DNA of 64,000 nt from Thalassotalea sp. HSM 43 (GCF_004752005.1 NZ_CP038493.1:3806302-3870301); one strand, 5' to 3'. Shown: positions 9,129 through 18,574, counted from the stretch's first letter. Numbers and translations are program-made. The notes: generated from the sequence alone by a model not told the origin.

Positions 9129-9800
9129 ATGAGTCATTACAAAATTAACGAATTGTTTGAAACCATTCAGGGCGAAGGCTCTTTTACGGGACAACCCTCA
9201 GTTTTTATCCGTCTGCAGGGCTGCCCAGTGGGTTGCAGTTGGTGCGATACCAAACATACATGGGATATCAATTTAGAATCTCAAGTGAGTACGCAAACGG
9301 TTTTAACGAAATCTGCTGAGACCGATGAATGGGTCGAATTAGAGCCGGAAGAGATTTTACGTACCGTGCAAGGCCAAGGGTTTAAGGCGCGTCATATTGT
9401 GATCACCGGCGGTGAGCCTTGTATGTACGACTTAACACCGCTGTGCCAGTTATTCGAAGAGCACGGTTATAGCACTCAGATTGAAACCTCGGGTACATTT
9501 GAAATTCTTACCACAGAGTCTTGTTGGGTTACCGTGTCTCCAAAAGTGAACATGCGCGGTGGCTATAAAGTGTTATCGTCGGCGATGTTAAGGGCCAATG
9601 AAATCAAGCACCCTGTGGCGACTGAGCAGCATGTCGATGATTTAAAGGCGCTATTAAACCAGCACCAAATTACCGAAACGCCAGTGTACTTGCAGCCCAT
9701 CAGCCAAAAAGATAGAGCGACCAAGTTAGCCATCGATACCTGTATCGACAATAATTGGCGCCTGTCGGTGCAAGTACATAAATACATTGGCATTGAATAA
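9129..9800 (+). CDS. queE: 7-carboxy-7-deazaguanine synthase QueE (radical SAM)
   Basis: QueE is the radical-SAM enzyme that rearranges 6-carboxytetrahydropterin to 7-carboxy-7-deazaguanine, the step before QueC. The 223-residue protein has the cluster motif GCPVGCSWCDTKHTW (Cys-x3-Cys-x2-Cys), the GGEP motif (ITGGEPCMYDL) and the family opening NELFETIQGEGSFTG. The length matches the E. coli type. It is divergently arranged with queC. Confidence 0.95.
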   Translation: MSHYKINELFETIQGEGSFTGQPSVFIRLQGCPVGCSWCDTKHTWDINLESQVSTQTVLTKSAETDEWVELEPEEILRTVQGQGFKARHIVITGGEPCMYDLTPLCQLFEEHGYSTQIETSGTFEILTTESCWVTVSPKVNMRGGYKVLSSAMLRANEIKHPVATEQHVDDLKALLNQHQITETPVYLQPISQKDRATKLAIDTCIDNNWRLSVQVHKYIGIE

Positions 9801-9844
9801 CCGTTTTTGATGTGATCAGATAATAATAATTAACAGGATCGAGT

Positions 9845-10648
9845 GTGGCTTTAGAATACATCTTGGCATTTTTATTACTTGGTGGTTTTGTCGGTGTGAT
9901 GGCCGGATTACTGGGTATTGGTGGCGGTGCCTTGATGGTACCCATGTTAACCAGTATCTTTGCCGTAATGGGGTTCGCCAACGAAGTTATTGTCCATTTG
10001 GCCTTAGGCACGTCTATGGCGTGCATTATTGTCACCTCAATGTCGTCACTAACCGCACATCATAAACGCGGTGGGGTGATTTGGCCTATCGTTAAATCCA
10101 TGGTTCCGGGGATTTTGATTGGCACCTTTGCCGCGACATTCGTAGCGGCGAAAACAGAACCTTTATATCTGGCCTTGTTTTTTGCCCTTTTCATGAGCTA
10201 TGTGTCGTTGCAAATGTTTATTAATAAGCAACCAAAGCCTGAAAAAAGCATTGGTGGTCAAGGTGAATTAATCGCCGCAGGCTCCGGTATTGGCGCTATT
10301 TCAGCATTGGTTTCTATTGGCGGTGGTACTTTGACGGTGCCTTATTTGTTGTGGCGTAATATTAATATAACCAAAGCCATCGGCACATCCGCTGCCTGTG
10401 GTTTACCTATCGCTTTAGCAGGCACCTTGGGTTACATCCTTAACGGCTACAATGAAGCAATCAATCTAGAATACACCTTTGGCTTTGTTTACTGGCCAGC
10501 AGTAGTGCTGATATCACTGACCAGTTATTTTACCGCGCCGATTGGCGTTCGCCTGGCGCACACTTTACCGGTAGCGATGTTAAAGAAAGTGTTTGCTGTG
10601 TTTGTGGTGATCATTTCCATCAAAATGGTGATGACAGTGTTAGCTTAA
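9845..10648 (+). CDS. TauE/SafE family membrane transporter (sulfite/organosulfonate exporter-like)
   Basis: A 267-residue integral membrane protein with about eight hydrophobic segments. It shows the two Gly-rich repeats typical of TauE/SafE: GVMAGLLGIGGGALMVPML near the N-terminus and ISALVSIGGGTLTVPYL in the second half. The start is GTG with AGGAT upstream. Members export sulfite, sulfoacetate or related anions, but the substrate here cannot be told. It lies 44 bp after queE in the same direction, with no obvious functional link. Confidence 0.85.
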   Translation: MALEYILAFLLLGGFVGVMAGLLGIGGGALMVPMLTSIFAVMGFANEVIVHLALGTSMACIIVTSMSSLTAHHKRGGVIWPIVKSMVPGILIGTFAATFVAAKTEPLYLALFFALFMSYVSLQMFINKQPKPEKSIGGQGELIAAGSGIGAISALVSIGGGTLTVPYLLWRNINITKAIGTSAACGLPIALAGTLGYILNGYNEAINLEYTFGFVYWPAVVLISLTSYFTAPIGVRLAHTLPVAMLKKVFAVFVVIISIKMVMTVLA

Positions 10649-10694
10649 CTGACACAAAGCTGTGATTTATAAGGTTGCTAGAGAAGGATTTTCA

Positions 10695-11030
10695 ATGAAG
10701 GTTTTAAACATTCTACTGACGGCACTGTTTTGCATCTTTGCCGCATTAGGCTTGGCATCGATAATATTAGGCAAACTATCACCTTACGCGCTAGTGATCG
10801 TTGTGCTGTATCTGGGCACAGCGGCGGCACTCAATAACAAAGGGGGCAAACTGGCACTGGTGCTGTGTTATATCTGTGTTGGCTTGTTTATCGCTTGTGG
10901 CTTACTGGCGCTGACCATGTTTATGTCTACCTTCTTTGGTCATGAATATGACGCCATCTCGCCGGTGGTTTTTGCGTTATTTGGCATCATTGGTGTCTTA
11001 ACGCTGGTGCTGGTGAGACAAAAGGTCTAA
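10695..11030 (+). CDS. Small multi-spanning membrane protein, function unknown
   Basis: A 111-residue hydrophobic protein with about four predicted membrane helices (MKVLNILLTALFCIFAALGL at the start). I prefer the ATG at 10695, which has AGAAGGA 8 nt upstream, over the longer GTG reading from 10662. It follows the TauE-like gene by 46 bp and may be cotranscribed with it. Its last codons overlap the end of the convergent dinG gene by 4 bp. I do not recognise the family. Confidence 0.6.
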   Translation: MKVLNILLTALFCIFAALGLASIILGKLSPYALVIVVLYLGTAAALNNKGGKLALVLCYICVGLFIACGLLALTMFMSTFFGHEYDAISPVVFALFGIIGVLTLVLVRQKV

Positions 11031-13111
11031 TTCACCACATTCAAACGAAAGGGCGGTAATGAATCAATCAATTCCTTGCCATAGCGTTTACTGACCAATC
11101 TTCTGTCCAAAATGGTGATCATACCGGTATCTTTCTCATTACGCAGTAAACGACCGCAGGCTTGTACCAGTTTTTTCGAGGCATCGGGCACGCTGATTTG
11201 CATAAACGGGTTTCCGCCTTTGAGTTTAATGTATTCTGATTGCGCTTGATCAACAGGTGAGGTCGGCACCGAAAAAGGCAATTTAGTAATGATTAAGTTT
11301 GTTAGATACTTACCAGGTAAATCTAGGCCCTCGCTGAAACTTTGACTACCAAATATGATGCTGGTGTCACCTTTGTCACAACGCTGTTTATGCACTTCAA
11401 TGATTTGCTGTCTTGATTGTTCACCTTGCACTTGAATGGCTTTATATTTGGCTTTTTTACGCAAAGCGTCAGCCACTTGCTCCATTTGCCAATATGAGGA
11501 AAATAACACCAAATTACCTTGGTTTTCTCGTAATAGACTGGGTAGTTTTTCAATGACTTCTTTGGTGAACGCATCACTTACGTTCGGCTCGTATTGCATT
11601 TTCGGTATCGTTAAAACTGCATTTTCTTGGTAGTTAAACGGTGAATTTAACTTTTTATATTGGGTACCATCATTGATGCCCAAGCCCGCTTGACGGCGAA
11701 AATGTTCAAATGAATTTAGCGCGCATATGGTGGCCGAGCATAATACCGCAGCATCACACTTATCCCATAAATTATCCTGCAGCATAAAGCCGACCTCAAT
11801 AGGTGAGGCACTGACCATATAATCATCGCGCTTACCGGATGTTTTTTCTATCCATCGCGCTAAAGGCGCACCTTTGTCGCTGTCTTGTTTGGCGTACATC
11901 GACCAGATTTTTTCGAGGTTTTCTACCCGTTGTATTTCAAACCCTGCCTCAGCAAGCAAGGGCTCAGCACGGTACATTTGCACGTTGCCATCTTTGACTT
12001 CTTCAAGCAGTAAATTGTATAGCTTATTGATTTCGCTTAACGATTTTTTACTGGCGCTGGCAATGTCTTCACCGAGGTGTCGCAATTCGTCGGGCACGAC
12101 GCCGTTTTCAAAACGAAATTGCTTATCTTGTGAAAAAAACAGGTTTTGGTTGGCATCGAAAAATTCATTGACCTTTTTGAGATCGGTAATGATCTCCTCA
12201 CTTAAATCAGCAATTTTTAGTGAAGGGGATATGGTGCGATCTGTGGTTGATAATTTATTGATTTTATCCGCGGTAGGACTTAAGCGTTGCAACCATTCGA
12301 TTGCGCCTTTAACCGTTGCCATGGCACTGGCATGATCTCGGGTAATATCCGGTAAGTGGTGCGCTTCGTCAATGATATAGACGCTATCTTCGGGTTCAGT
12401 GAGAATCTTACCGCCACCTAACTCAAGATCGGCAAGCAACAAACTGTGATTCACCACCAACACATCGGCAACGTCCATGCGCTCGCGCGCCTTATGAAAT
12501 GGACATTGAGTGTGTTCATTCAGGTGGCGCAAACAACTGTGTTTATCACTTTGTATAAATTGCCATATATGATTTGGAATTGGCGTTGGCCAAGAATCTC
12601 TATCGCCTTGCCATTTACCATTGGCCAAAGCCTTGTCGAGACGCTTTAATAGGTCGGTATCTTGTTTGGTTGGCTTTTGCTCAAACATAGCAACTTGGCC
12701 GGCATCACTGTCATTGTGGTTTGCTAAGGCTAGCTTTTGCGCACAGACATAACGTTGGCGACCTTTTACCAAGCAAAAGTCGAAAACAAAACCTGCGTGC
12801 TTTAAAATAAACGGCAAATCTTTATTGACCAATTGCTCTTGCAAGGCAACCGTTGCCGTAGAAATAATGACTTTCTTTTTACGCTTTTTCGCCAAGGGGA
12901 TGGCACCAAGGCAATAGGCTAATGATTTACCCGTACCTGTACCGGCTTCAATGACGATATGACGGGTATTTTTATCGTACTCGCCAGCAATGGTTTTAGC
13001 GATTTCGGCTATCAGGTATGCTTGTTCTTTACGAGGGCTAAAATTGTCTAGACTTTCGCCAATTCGCTTGTAGGCAGAGCGAATTAACTCCTTGGTTTTG
13101 TCACCTAGCAT
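11027..13111 (-). CDS. dinG: DinG-type ATP-dependent DNA helicase (XPD-like)
   Basis: A 694-residue superfamily 2 helicase close to E. coli DinG (716 aa), which unwinds D-loops and RNA-DNA hybrids and is SOS induced. Walker A is EAGTGTGKS, the Walker B/DEAH box is YIIDEAHHLPD, and motif VI is QACGRLLRNEKDTG. E. coli DinG binds a 4Fe-4S cluster through four Cys. Here RYVC, HSC and QCPF align with three of them, but the residue matching the second Cys of the E. coli CLNRNC segment is not Cys. The gene is divergent from polB across 80 bp holding a LexA box, which supports joint SOS control. Confidence 0.9.
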   Translation of the reverse strand: MLGDKTKELIRSAYKRIGESLDNFSPRKEQAYLIAEIAKTIAGEYDKNTRHIVIEAGTGTGKSLAYCLGAIPLAKKRKKKVIISTATVALQEQLVNKDLPFILKHAGFVFDFCLVKGRQRYVCAQKLALANHNDSDAGQVAMFEQKPTKQDTDLLKRLDKALANGKWQGDRDSWPTPIPNHIWQFIQSDKHSCLRHLNEHTQCPFHKARERMDVADVLVVNHSLLLADLELGGGKILTEPEDSVYIIDEAHHLPDITRDHASAMATVKGAIEWLQRLSPTADKINKLSTTDRTISPSLKIADLSEEIITDLKKVNEFFDANQNLFFSQDKQFRFENGVVPDELRHLGEDIASASKKSLSEINKLYNLLLEEVKDGNVQMYRAEPLLAEAGFEIQRVENLEKIWSMYAKQDSDKGAPLARWIEKTSGKRDDYMVSASPIEVGFMLQDNLWDKCDAAVLCSATICALNSFEHFRRQAGLGINDGTQYKKLNSPFNYQENAVLTIPKMQYEPNVSDAFTKEVIEKLPSLLRENQGNLVLFSSYWQMEQVADALRKKAKYKAIQVQGEQSRQQIIEVHKQRCDKGDTSIIFGSQSFSEGLDLPGKYLTNLIITKLPFSVPTSPVDQAQSEYIKLKGGNPFMQISVPDASKKLVQACGRLLRNEKDTGMITILDRRLVSKRYGKELIDSLPPFRLNVVN

Positions 13112-13150
13112 AAATAATTATTTCCAACGGCGCATGTCTCGAATATACTG

Positions 13151-13166
13151 CTGTATATATTAACAG
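13151..13166. promoter_or_regulatory. LexA box between dinG and polB
   Basis: CTGTATATATTAACAG is a CTGT-N8-ACAG site that differs from the E. coli consensus CTGTATATATATACAG only at two central positions. It lies 40 nt upstream of dinG and 26 nt upstream of polB, so one operator can control both. Both genes belong to the LexA regulon in E. coli. Confidence 0.85.
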
Positions 13167-13191
13167 GTTTATTAGTAATTACACCTAAATA

Positions 13192-15585
13192 ATGGCAAAC
13201 ACAATCAAAAAAGGATTTGTTCTCACCCGTCAAAGTCGTGATGTGGCGAGAATGATGCAGTTGACCTATTGGTTACAGACCGAAGATGGCCCGGTTAAGT
13301 TAACCGTCGACGGTGAAAAAGCCATTTTCTTTGTTGAAACCACAAGCGTTGAGAGCGCTAAAACCTACCTAAAACAAGCTGGTATCAACTTTCTTAGTAA
13401 ACATCTATCGTTAAAGTCCTTTGCCGGTGAGACCGTTGCGGGCTTTTATTTTAGCTCCATAGCGGCGTTTTATCGTGCACGAGAAGTGCTCAATGATGCT
13501 GGCATTAAATGCTACGAAGACGACGTACGTCCTGAAGATCGTTTTATCATGGAACGATTTATTAATGGTGCGTGTGAATTCACCGGTAATTTCAGTCACG
13601 CCCATGGGTTTTTGCATGCCGCTAACGCGCAAGTGCGCAGTTGTGAGTTTACGCCAAACTTGCGAATGTTGTCGGTAGACATCGAGTGTTCCTTTGATGG
13701 CGAGCTATATTCTATTGGCGCCTATGGTGAAAGCGCGGATGGTTCGGTGATAAAAAAAGTGCTGATGATTGGCGAACCAGAACAAGACAGCGACGATTAC
13801 ATCGAATGGATCGATGATGAATACGAATTGCTAATGCGCTTTATCGGTTTTATTAATGACGTCGATCCGGATGTGCTTATTGGTTGGAATGTCATAAATT
13901 TTGATTTTAAGTTATTGCAAAAACGATGTGATCTAAACAATATAAAATTTGCCATAGGCCGAGATGGCAGCAATCCTCATTGGCGTAAAAATCGACAATC
14001 TCAAGAACAGCATTTTATCGATATTGCTGGGCGAGTGGTTATCGATGGTATCGATATGCTGCGCTCGGCAACCTATAGTTTTCCAAGCTTTGCCCTAGAA
14101 AACGTCGCACAAACATTATTGGGAATCGGCAAAGATATTGACGATGTTGATAATCGAGCTGCAGAAATCACTCGAAAGTTTCTCTACCAAAAACAACAAC
14201 TCGCCAGTTACAACCTCGAAGATTGCCGCTTGGTGTGGCTGATTTTTGAGAAAACCCAATTGCTTGATTACGCCATTTTACGTACCCAGCTAACGGGTCT
14301 TGAACTGGATCGAATTGGCGGCAGTGTTGCCGCATTCACTAATTTGTACTTGCCTAGGTTACATCGAGCAGGGTATGTCGCGCCAAACATGGGGGATGGC
14401 CGCAGTGATTTGGTATCCCCAGGCGGTTTCGTCATGGACTCGACGCCGGGTCTGTACCAAAACGTCTTGGTACTTGATTTTAAAAGCCTATACCCAAGCA
14501 TTATCCGCACCTTTAACATTGACCCTATGGGCATGGTTGAAGGTATTAGCGATCACCTGAAAGGTCTGGATGAGCAGGTTATTCCCGGCTTTGATGGTGC
14601 GTGGTTTTCACGAGAGAAACATTTTTTACCTGACATTATTACCTCGTTATGGAAAGAGCGTGATAAGGCAAAAGCGCAAAACAACGCGCCACTATCTCAG
14701 GCCATTAAGATCATCATGAATAGCTTTTATGGTGTCTTGGGCTCCAATGGTTGTCGCTTTTTCGATCCTCGTTTATCAGGGGCGATTACTAAGCGTTCCC
14801 ATGAGCTATTAAATTTAACCAAAGACTGGATCGAAGAACTGGATTATCGGGTTATATATGGTGATACCGATTCGATTTTTGTCAGTATTGGTGACGATAA
14901 AGACGACCAACAAAGTCAGCAAATTGGCAAAGAGATGATGCATTTAATCAATGACAAAATGCAACACCATCTGCGTCAAGCGTTCCACATTGAATCATCG
15001 CTAGAAATTGAATTTGAAACCCATTTTCACACCTTCCTAATGCCAACGGTACGAGGTCAGGATATTGGTACTAAAAAACGCTATGCTGGCCTTGTGGGTA
15101 GAGATGAACAAGAAAAGCTTATTTTTAAAGGCTTAGAGAGCGTACGCACCGATTGGACCCAATTGGCAAAAGACTTTCAGCGGACTTTGTATCTTAAGGT
15201 TTTTAAGGGCGAGCCTGTTGAAGAGTACATTCGAGATATTGTCGAACGAACCTTAGCAGGGGAGTTTGATGACAAATTAGTGTATCGAAAGCGCATTAGA
15301 CGACAGTTAGAGCAATACCAAAAAAATGTCCCTCCACATGTTAGAGCGGCAAGAGACGCGGATCAACAAAACCAACAACAAGGCAAACCGTTGCGCTATC
15401 AACAACGTACCTGGATTGAATATGTCTATACCAAAGAAGGGCCACAGGCATTGGAATACTTACGCAGTAAAATAGACTATCCGTTGTACATTGAACGTCA
15501 ATTGGGCGCGGTTGCCGATGGCATTCTACCGTTTATTGGTAAACACTTTAGCAATATCATCGACGATCAAATGCAGTTGTTTTAA
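13192..15585 (+). CDS. polB: DNA polymerase II (family B)
   Basis: A 797-residue replicative-type repair polymerase (E. coli PolB is 783 aa) that restarts forks and bypasses some lesions after SOS induction. The 3'-5' exonuclease motif is SVDIECS (Exo I). Polymerase motif A is DFKSLYPSIIR, motif B lies in IKIIMNSFYGVLGS, and motif C is YGDTDS. The C-terminal FIGKHFSNIIDDQMQLF ends in QMQLF, a good beta-clamp-binding motif. The start ATG follows the LexA operator shared with dinG. Confidence 0.95.
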   Translation: MANTIKKGFVLTRQSRDVARMMQLTYWLQTEDGPVKLTVDGEKAIFFVETTSVESAKTYLKQAGINFLSKHLSLKSFAGETVAGFYFSSIAAFYRAREVLNDAGIKCYEDDVRPEDRFIMERFINGACEFTGNFSHAHGFLHAANAQVRSCEFTPNLRMLSVDIECSFDGELYSIGAYGESADGSVIKKVLMIGEPEQDSDDYIEWIDDEYELLMRFIGFINDVDPDVLIGWNVINFDFKLLQKRCDLNNIKFAIGRDGSNPHWRKNRQSQEQHFIDIAGRVVIDGIDMLRSATYSFPSFALENVAQTLLGIGKDIDDVDNRAAEITRKFLYQKQQLASYNLEDCRLVWLIFEKTQLLDYAILRTQLTGLELDRIGGSVAAFTNLYLPRLHRAGYVAPNMGDGRSDLVSPGGFVMDSTPGLYQNVLVLDFKSLYPSIIRTFNIDPMGMVEGISDHLKGLDEQVIPGFDGAWFSREKHFLPDIITSLWKERDKAKAQNNAPLSQAIKIIMNSFYGVLGSNGCRFFDPRLSGAITKRSHELLNLTKDWIEELDYRVIYGDTDSIFVSIGDDKDDQQSQQIGKEMMHLINDKMQHHLRQAFHIESSLEIEFETHFHTFLMPTVRGQDIGTKKRYAGLVGRDEQEKLIFKGLESVRTDWTQLAKDFQRTLYLKVFKGEPVEEYIRDIVERTLAGEFDDKLVYRKRIRRQLEQYQKNVPPHVRAARDADQQNQQQGKPLRYQQRTWIEYVYTKEGPQALEYLRSKIDYPLYIERQLGAVADGILPFIGKHFSNIIDDQMQLF

Positions 15586-15607
15586 AAATATCTGCCATTT
15601 ATGACTG

Positions 15608-15623
15608 ACATGGTATACCATGT
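15608..15623. promoter_or_regulatory. Perfect 16-bp palindrome upstream of metC
   Basis: ACATGGTATACCATGT is a perfect inverted repeat 23 bp after the polB stop and about 195 bp before metC. It has no U-run, so it looks more like an operator than a terminator. The cognate regulator is unknown. Confidence 0.35.
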
Positions 15624-15625
15624 TT

Positions 15626-15641
15626 AGATGGCTAGATTGCT
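15626..15641 (+). promoter_or_regulatory. Possible tandem met-boxes (MetJ) upstream of metC
   Basis: AGATGGCT and AGATTGCT are adjacent 8-mers resembling the MetJ box AGACGTCT (6/8 and 5/8 matches). Placement ahead of a methionine biosynthesis gene makes MetJ control plausible, but the match is weak. Confidence 0.25.
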
Positions 15642-15817
15642 AAAACCTATAGCGTTGGTACTAACACGTACAGTGTAAGTCGAGCATACAAGCCATTATA
15701 AACGTTCGATAAATAACGTTTTTGCTTAGCAAGTACCGTTAACAGCTTGGCTGATTATGCAAATCAGTAAAACAAGCAAAGTCAGTAGTGCAACGAATAA
15801 ACACAAGTAACAAGCAT

Positions 15818-16996
15818 ATGAAAAAAGATACTAAAATCGTTAATGCCGGTCGCAAGTCAAAATGGACCCAAGGTATGGTAAACCCGCCGGTATACCGTGC
15901 CTCTACAATCGTATTTGATTCCGTTAAAGAGATGAAACATGCGGCACTAAACCGAGCCAAACAAGTGCCGTTTTATGGCCGTCGTGGCACGCCAACAACC
16001 TTCGCCTTTGCTGATGCAATGACGGAGTTAGAAGGTGGCGCAGGTTGTTATGTCTACCCTTGTGGCACCGCGGCGATTACCAGTGCGATTTTATCTTTTG
16101 TTAAAAGTGGCGATCATATTTTAATGGTCGATACCGCTTATGAACCGACCCGTGATTTTTGTAGCAAAACGCTGGCTCGTATTGGCGTTGAGGTTACTTA
16201 TTATGATCCGATGATTGGCCGTGATATTGGCGATTTAATTCAAGACAATACCAGTATTGTATTTTTAGAATCGCCGGGTTCACTAACCATGGAAGTACAA
16301 GACGTACCGGGTATATGTCAGGTAGCGCATCAAAAGAACGAAGACATTGTGGTCATGCTTGATAATACTTGGGCCTCACCAATACACTTCCAGCCGTTTG
16401 AATACGGCGTTGATGTGTCTGTACAAGCTGCAACCAAATATGTGGTCGGTCATTCGGACTGTATGTTGGGAACAGCCACGGCTAATGAAAAATGTTGGCC
16501 TGTGCTGCGAGAAAACTCGTATTTATTGGGCCAATGTGCATCACCGGATGACATATATTTAGCCATGCGCGGTATTCGTACATTGGGTGTGCGATTAAAT
16601 CAGCATCAACAGGCGTCATTAAAAGTAGCATCATGGTTGCAGACTCGCCCAGAAGTTGAAACCGTGTTGCACCCAGCCTTAGATTCATGCCCAGGGCATG
16701 AGCATTTTAAACGTGACTTTGTTGGTGGTAATGGATTGTTTTCCTTTGTCTTGAAACAGTCTAATCCACAGGCGTTAAATGCGATGTTAGACGGCATGCA
16801 TCATTTTAAAATGGGGTTTTCGTGGGGCGGCTATGAAAGCTTGATTTTAGCTAATTCGAATATTAAATCGATGCGCACAGCGACCAATTGGCCGTACAGT
16901 ACACCATTAGTTCGTTTGCATATTGGTTTAGAAGATGTCGAAGACTTAATTGCTGATTTAGACGCCGGATTTAGTCGATTAAACGCACAACTTTAA
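15818..16996 (+). CDS. metC: Cystathionine beta-lyase (PLP-dependent)
   Basis: MetC cleaves cystathionine to homocysteine, pyruvate and ammonia in methionine biosynthesis. The 392-residue protein has the Cys/Met-metabolism PLP enzyme signature: NPPVYRASTIVFDSV, RRGTPTTFAFADAM, YPCGTAAI for phosphate binding, and SVQAATKYVVGHSD with the Schiff-base Lys. I chose the ATG at 15818 (MKKDTKIVNAG), the usual family start; the upstream extension to 15788 is atypical. The length matches E. coli MetC (395 aa). It stands alone with a 232-bp upstream region. Confidence 0.9.
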   Translation: MKKDTKIVNAGRKSKWTQGMVNPPVYRASTIVFDSVKEMKHAALNRAKQVPFYGRRGTPTTFAFADAMTELEGGAGCYVYPCGTAAITSAILSFVKSGDHILMVDTAYEPTRDFCSKTLARIGVEVTYYDPMIGRDIGDLIQDNTSIVFLESPGSLTMEVQDVPGICQVAHQKNEDIVVMLDNTWASPIHFQPFEYGVDVSVQAATKYVVGHSDCMLGTATANEKCWPVLRENSYLLGQCASPDDIYLAMRGIRTLGVRLNQHQQASLKVASWLQTRPEVETVLHPALDSCPGHEHFKRDFVGGNGLFSFVLKQSNPQALNAMLDGMHHFKMGFSWGGYESLILANSNIKSMRTATNWPYSTPLVRLHIGLEDVEDLIADLDAGFSRLNAQL

Positions 16997-17214
16997 TGTT
17001 GTCTGGCAATATCACCTTGAAAATTTGGCATTCATCGGATTTTCTCCTACATTCAACGCTAAACAGGGAACCGATTCTTTAAGCCACTATCTAATGCATG
17101 ATTTGCGTTAATTCACGTTATTCCCTTTGATAAGGTCCTGACAACGCAAAGCTTTTGATTTTTAAAGCAGGATCTTTTATAAAGCCATAGTCAGTTCTAG
17201 ATTACAGGAGTTCT

Positions 17215-18435
17215 ATGAAAACTGAACAAAACTTTATCGGCAGCTTTTTCAAGCTAGAATCCGCCGGTGGTATTATTTTGATGATGGCGGCCGTGTTGGC
17301 AATGATTTGCGCCAATACGTCGTTATCTGTGTATTATGATTTAATCCTCGACACCCCGGTCGAAGTCAGAGTAGGGCCACTTGAAGTGGCTAAACCATTA
17401 TTGCTGTGGATCAACGATGGCTTAATGGCGATATTCTTTTTCTTGGTCGGTCTTGAGCTAAAACGAGAGCTCATAGAAGGCGAATTAAAAGAACGTAAAA
17501 ATATTATATTACCTGGTGTTGGCGCAATAGGTGGTATGTTAGTTCCTGCGCTGGTTTATGTGTATTTTAATTACCAAGATCCAGTCAATATCAAAGGTTG
17601 GGCGATCCCAGCAGCAACGGATATTGCCTTTGCTTTAGGTGTATTAACATTACTCGGCTCGCGTGTTCCGGCTACAGTTAAGATTTTCCTTACTTCATTA
17701 GCCATTTTTGATGACATCGGCGCGATTATTATTATCGCTTGTTTCTATACCGATGATATCTCGTTTACCTCATTAGTGATCGTCGCGGTTTGCGTACCAA
17801 TATTATGGCTTTTGAACCATCGCAAAGTGGAGGCACGCAGTTTGTATTTGATGATCGGTGTTGTGATGTGGGTTGCGATGTTGAAGTCCGGTGTACATGC
17901 GACGTTAGCGGGTGTGTTAGTGGCGTTATTTATCCCATTAAAATCTCAAACTGACCCTGACTTTTCTCCTCTGAAATCGTTAGAACATGATTTGCATTCC
18001 GTCGTGGCATTCTTTGTGTTGCCTGTATTTGCGTTTGCTAATGCCGGTTTAAACTTATCAGGGGTATCGGCGGAAGATGTGTTGCACCCGGTACCTATGG
18101 GTATTGCTATGGGATTATTAATCGGTAAGCAGGTCGGGGTCTTTGGCATGTGTTATCTTGCGGTCAAGATGAAATTAACCGAATTACCAAAAGGCATGAA
18201 TTTCAAAACGTTATACGGTACAGCGGCATTGTGTGGTATTGGTTTCACCATGAGTTTGTTTATCGGTTCTTTGACGTTCGAAGCCACCGATATGGACAAA
18301 CTGTTTGATGAGCGATTAGGTATTGTTGTTGGCTCGTTGCTATCTGGCATCATTGGCTATCTTATTTTATCGTATTCGTTAAAGAAGCCTGATGCTGATG
18401 CAGATGTTAATGCCGTAACTGGGGCAAAAAGCTAA
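17215..18435 (+). CDS. nhaA: Na+/H+ antiporter NhaA
   Basis: A 406-residue inner-membrane antiporter that exchanges Na+ or Li+ for H+ and supports pH and salt homeostasis. Family motifs include FFFLVGLELKREL, PAATDIAFALGVL with the catalytic Asp, and FDDIGAIIIIACFY with the second transport Asp. ATG is preceded by AGGAG at ideal spacing. Its original downstream terminator was split by the transposon starting at 18479. The 218-bp upstream region shows no ORF and no recognised riboswitch. Confidence 0.95.
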   Translation: MKTEQNFIGSFFKLESAGGIILMMAAVLAMICANTSLSVYYDLILDTPVEVRVGPLEVAKPLLLWINDGLMAIFFFLVGLELKRELIEGELKERKNIILPGVGAIGGMLVPALVYVYFNYQDPVNIKGWAIPAATDIAFALGVLTLLGSRVPATVKIFLTSLAIFDDIGAIIIIACFYTDDISFTSLVIVAVCVPILWLLNHRKVEARSLYLMIGVVMWVAMLKSGVHATLAGVLVALFIPLKSQTDPDFSPLKSLEHDLHSVVAFFVLPVFAFANAGLNLSGVSAEDVLHPVPMGIAMGLLIGKQVGVFGMCYLAVKMKLTELPKGMNFKTLYGTAALCGIGFTMSLFIGSLTFEATDMDKLFDERLGIVVGSLLSGIIGYLILSYSLKKPDADADVNAVTGAKS

Positions 18436-18467
18436 GCTGTTTTACACCACATTAAAAATAAAAAGGC

Positions 18468-18478
18468 GGGATTATCCC
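18468..18478. repeat. Left target-site duplication of the transposon
   Basis: GGGATTATCCC directly outside the left inverted repeat recurs in the same orientation just outside the right one (28449-28459). Because the target is itself palindromic, the true duplication could be 5, 7, 9 or 11 bp, with the inverted repeat correspondingly longer. Confidence 0.85.
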
Positions 18479-18502
18479 AAGCTATTGACCTTTCGTGTGC
18501 AT
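18479..18502 (+). repeat. Left terminal inverted repeat
   Basis: A 24-bp sequence beginning AAGCTATTGACC and ending TTTCGTGTGCAT, identical to the reverse complement of 28425-28448. With the palindromic flank included, the apparent repeat is 38 bp with one central mismatch. Confidence 0.9.
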
Positions 18503-18539
18503 ATTTTTGATGCATCAAGGAAAAGGTGAATATTAACAT

Positions 18540-18574
18540 AAAGGGCTATGAATAGTTTATTCATAGCCCTTTAT
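18540..18574. terminator. Hairpin terminator inside the left end of the transposon
   Basis: AAAGGGCTATGAATA pairs with TATTCATAGCCCTTT around a 3-nt loop, with an AT-rich tail on either side. It can terminate the merR transcript on the minus strand. It can also stop nhaA read-through on the plus strand, replacing the terminator that the insertion disrupted. Confidence 0.85.
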
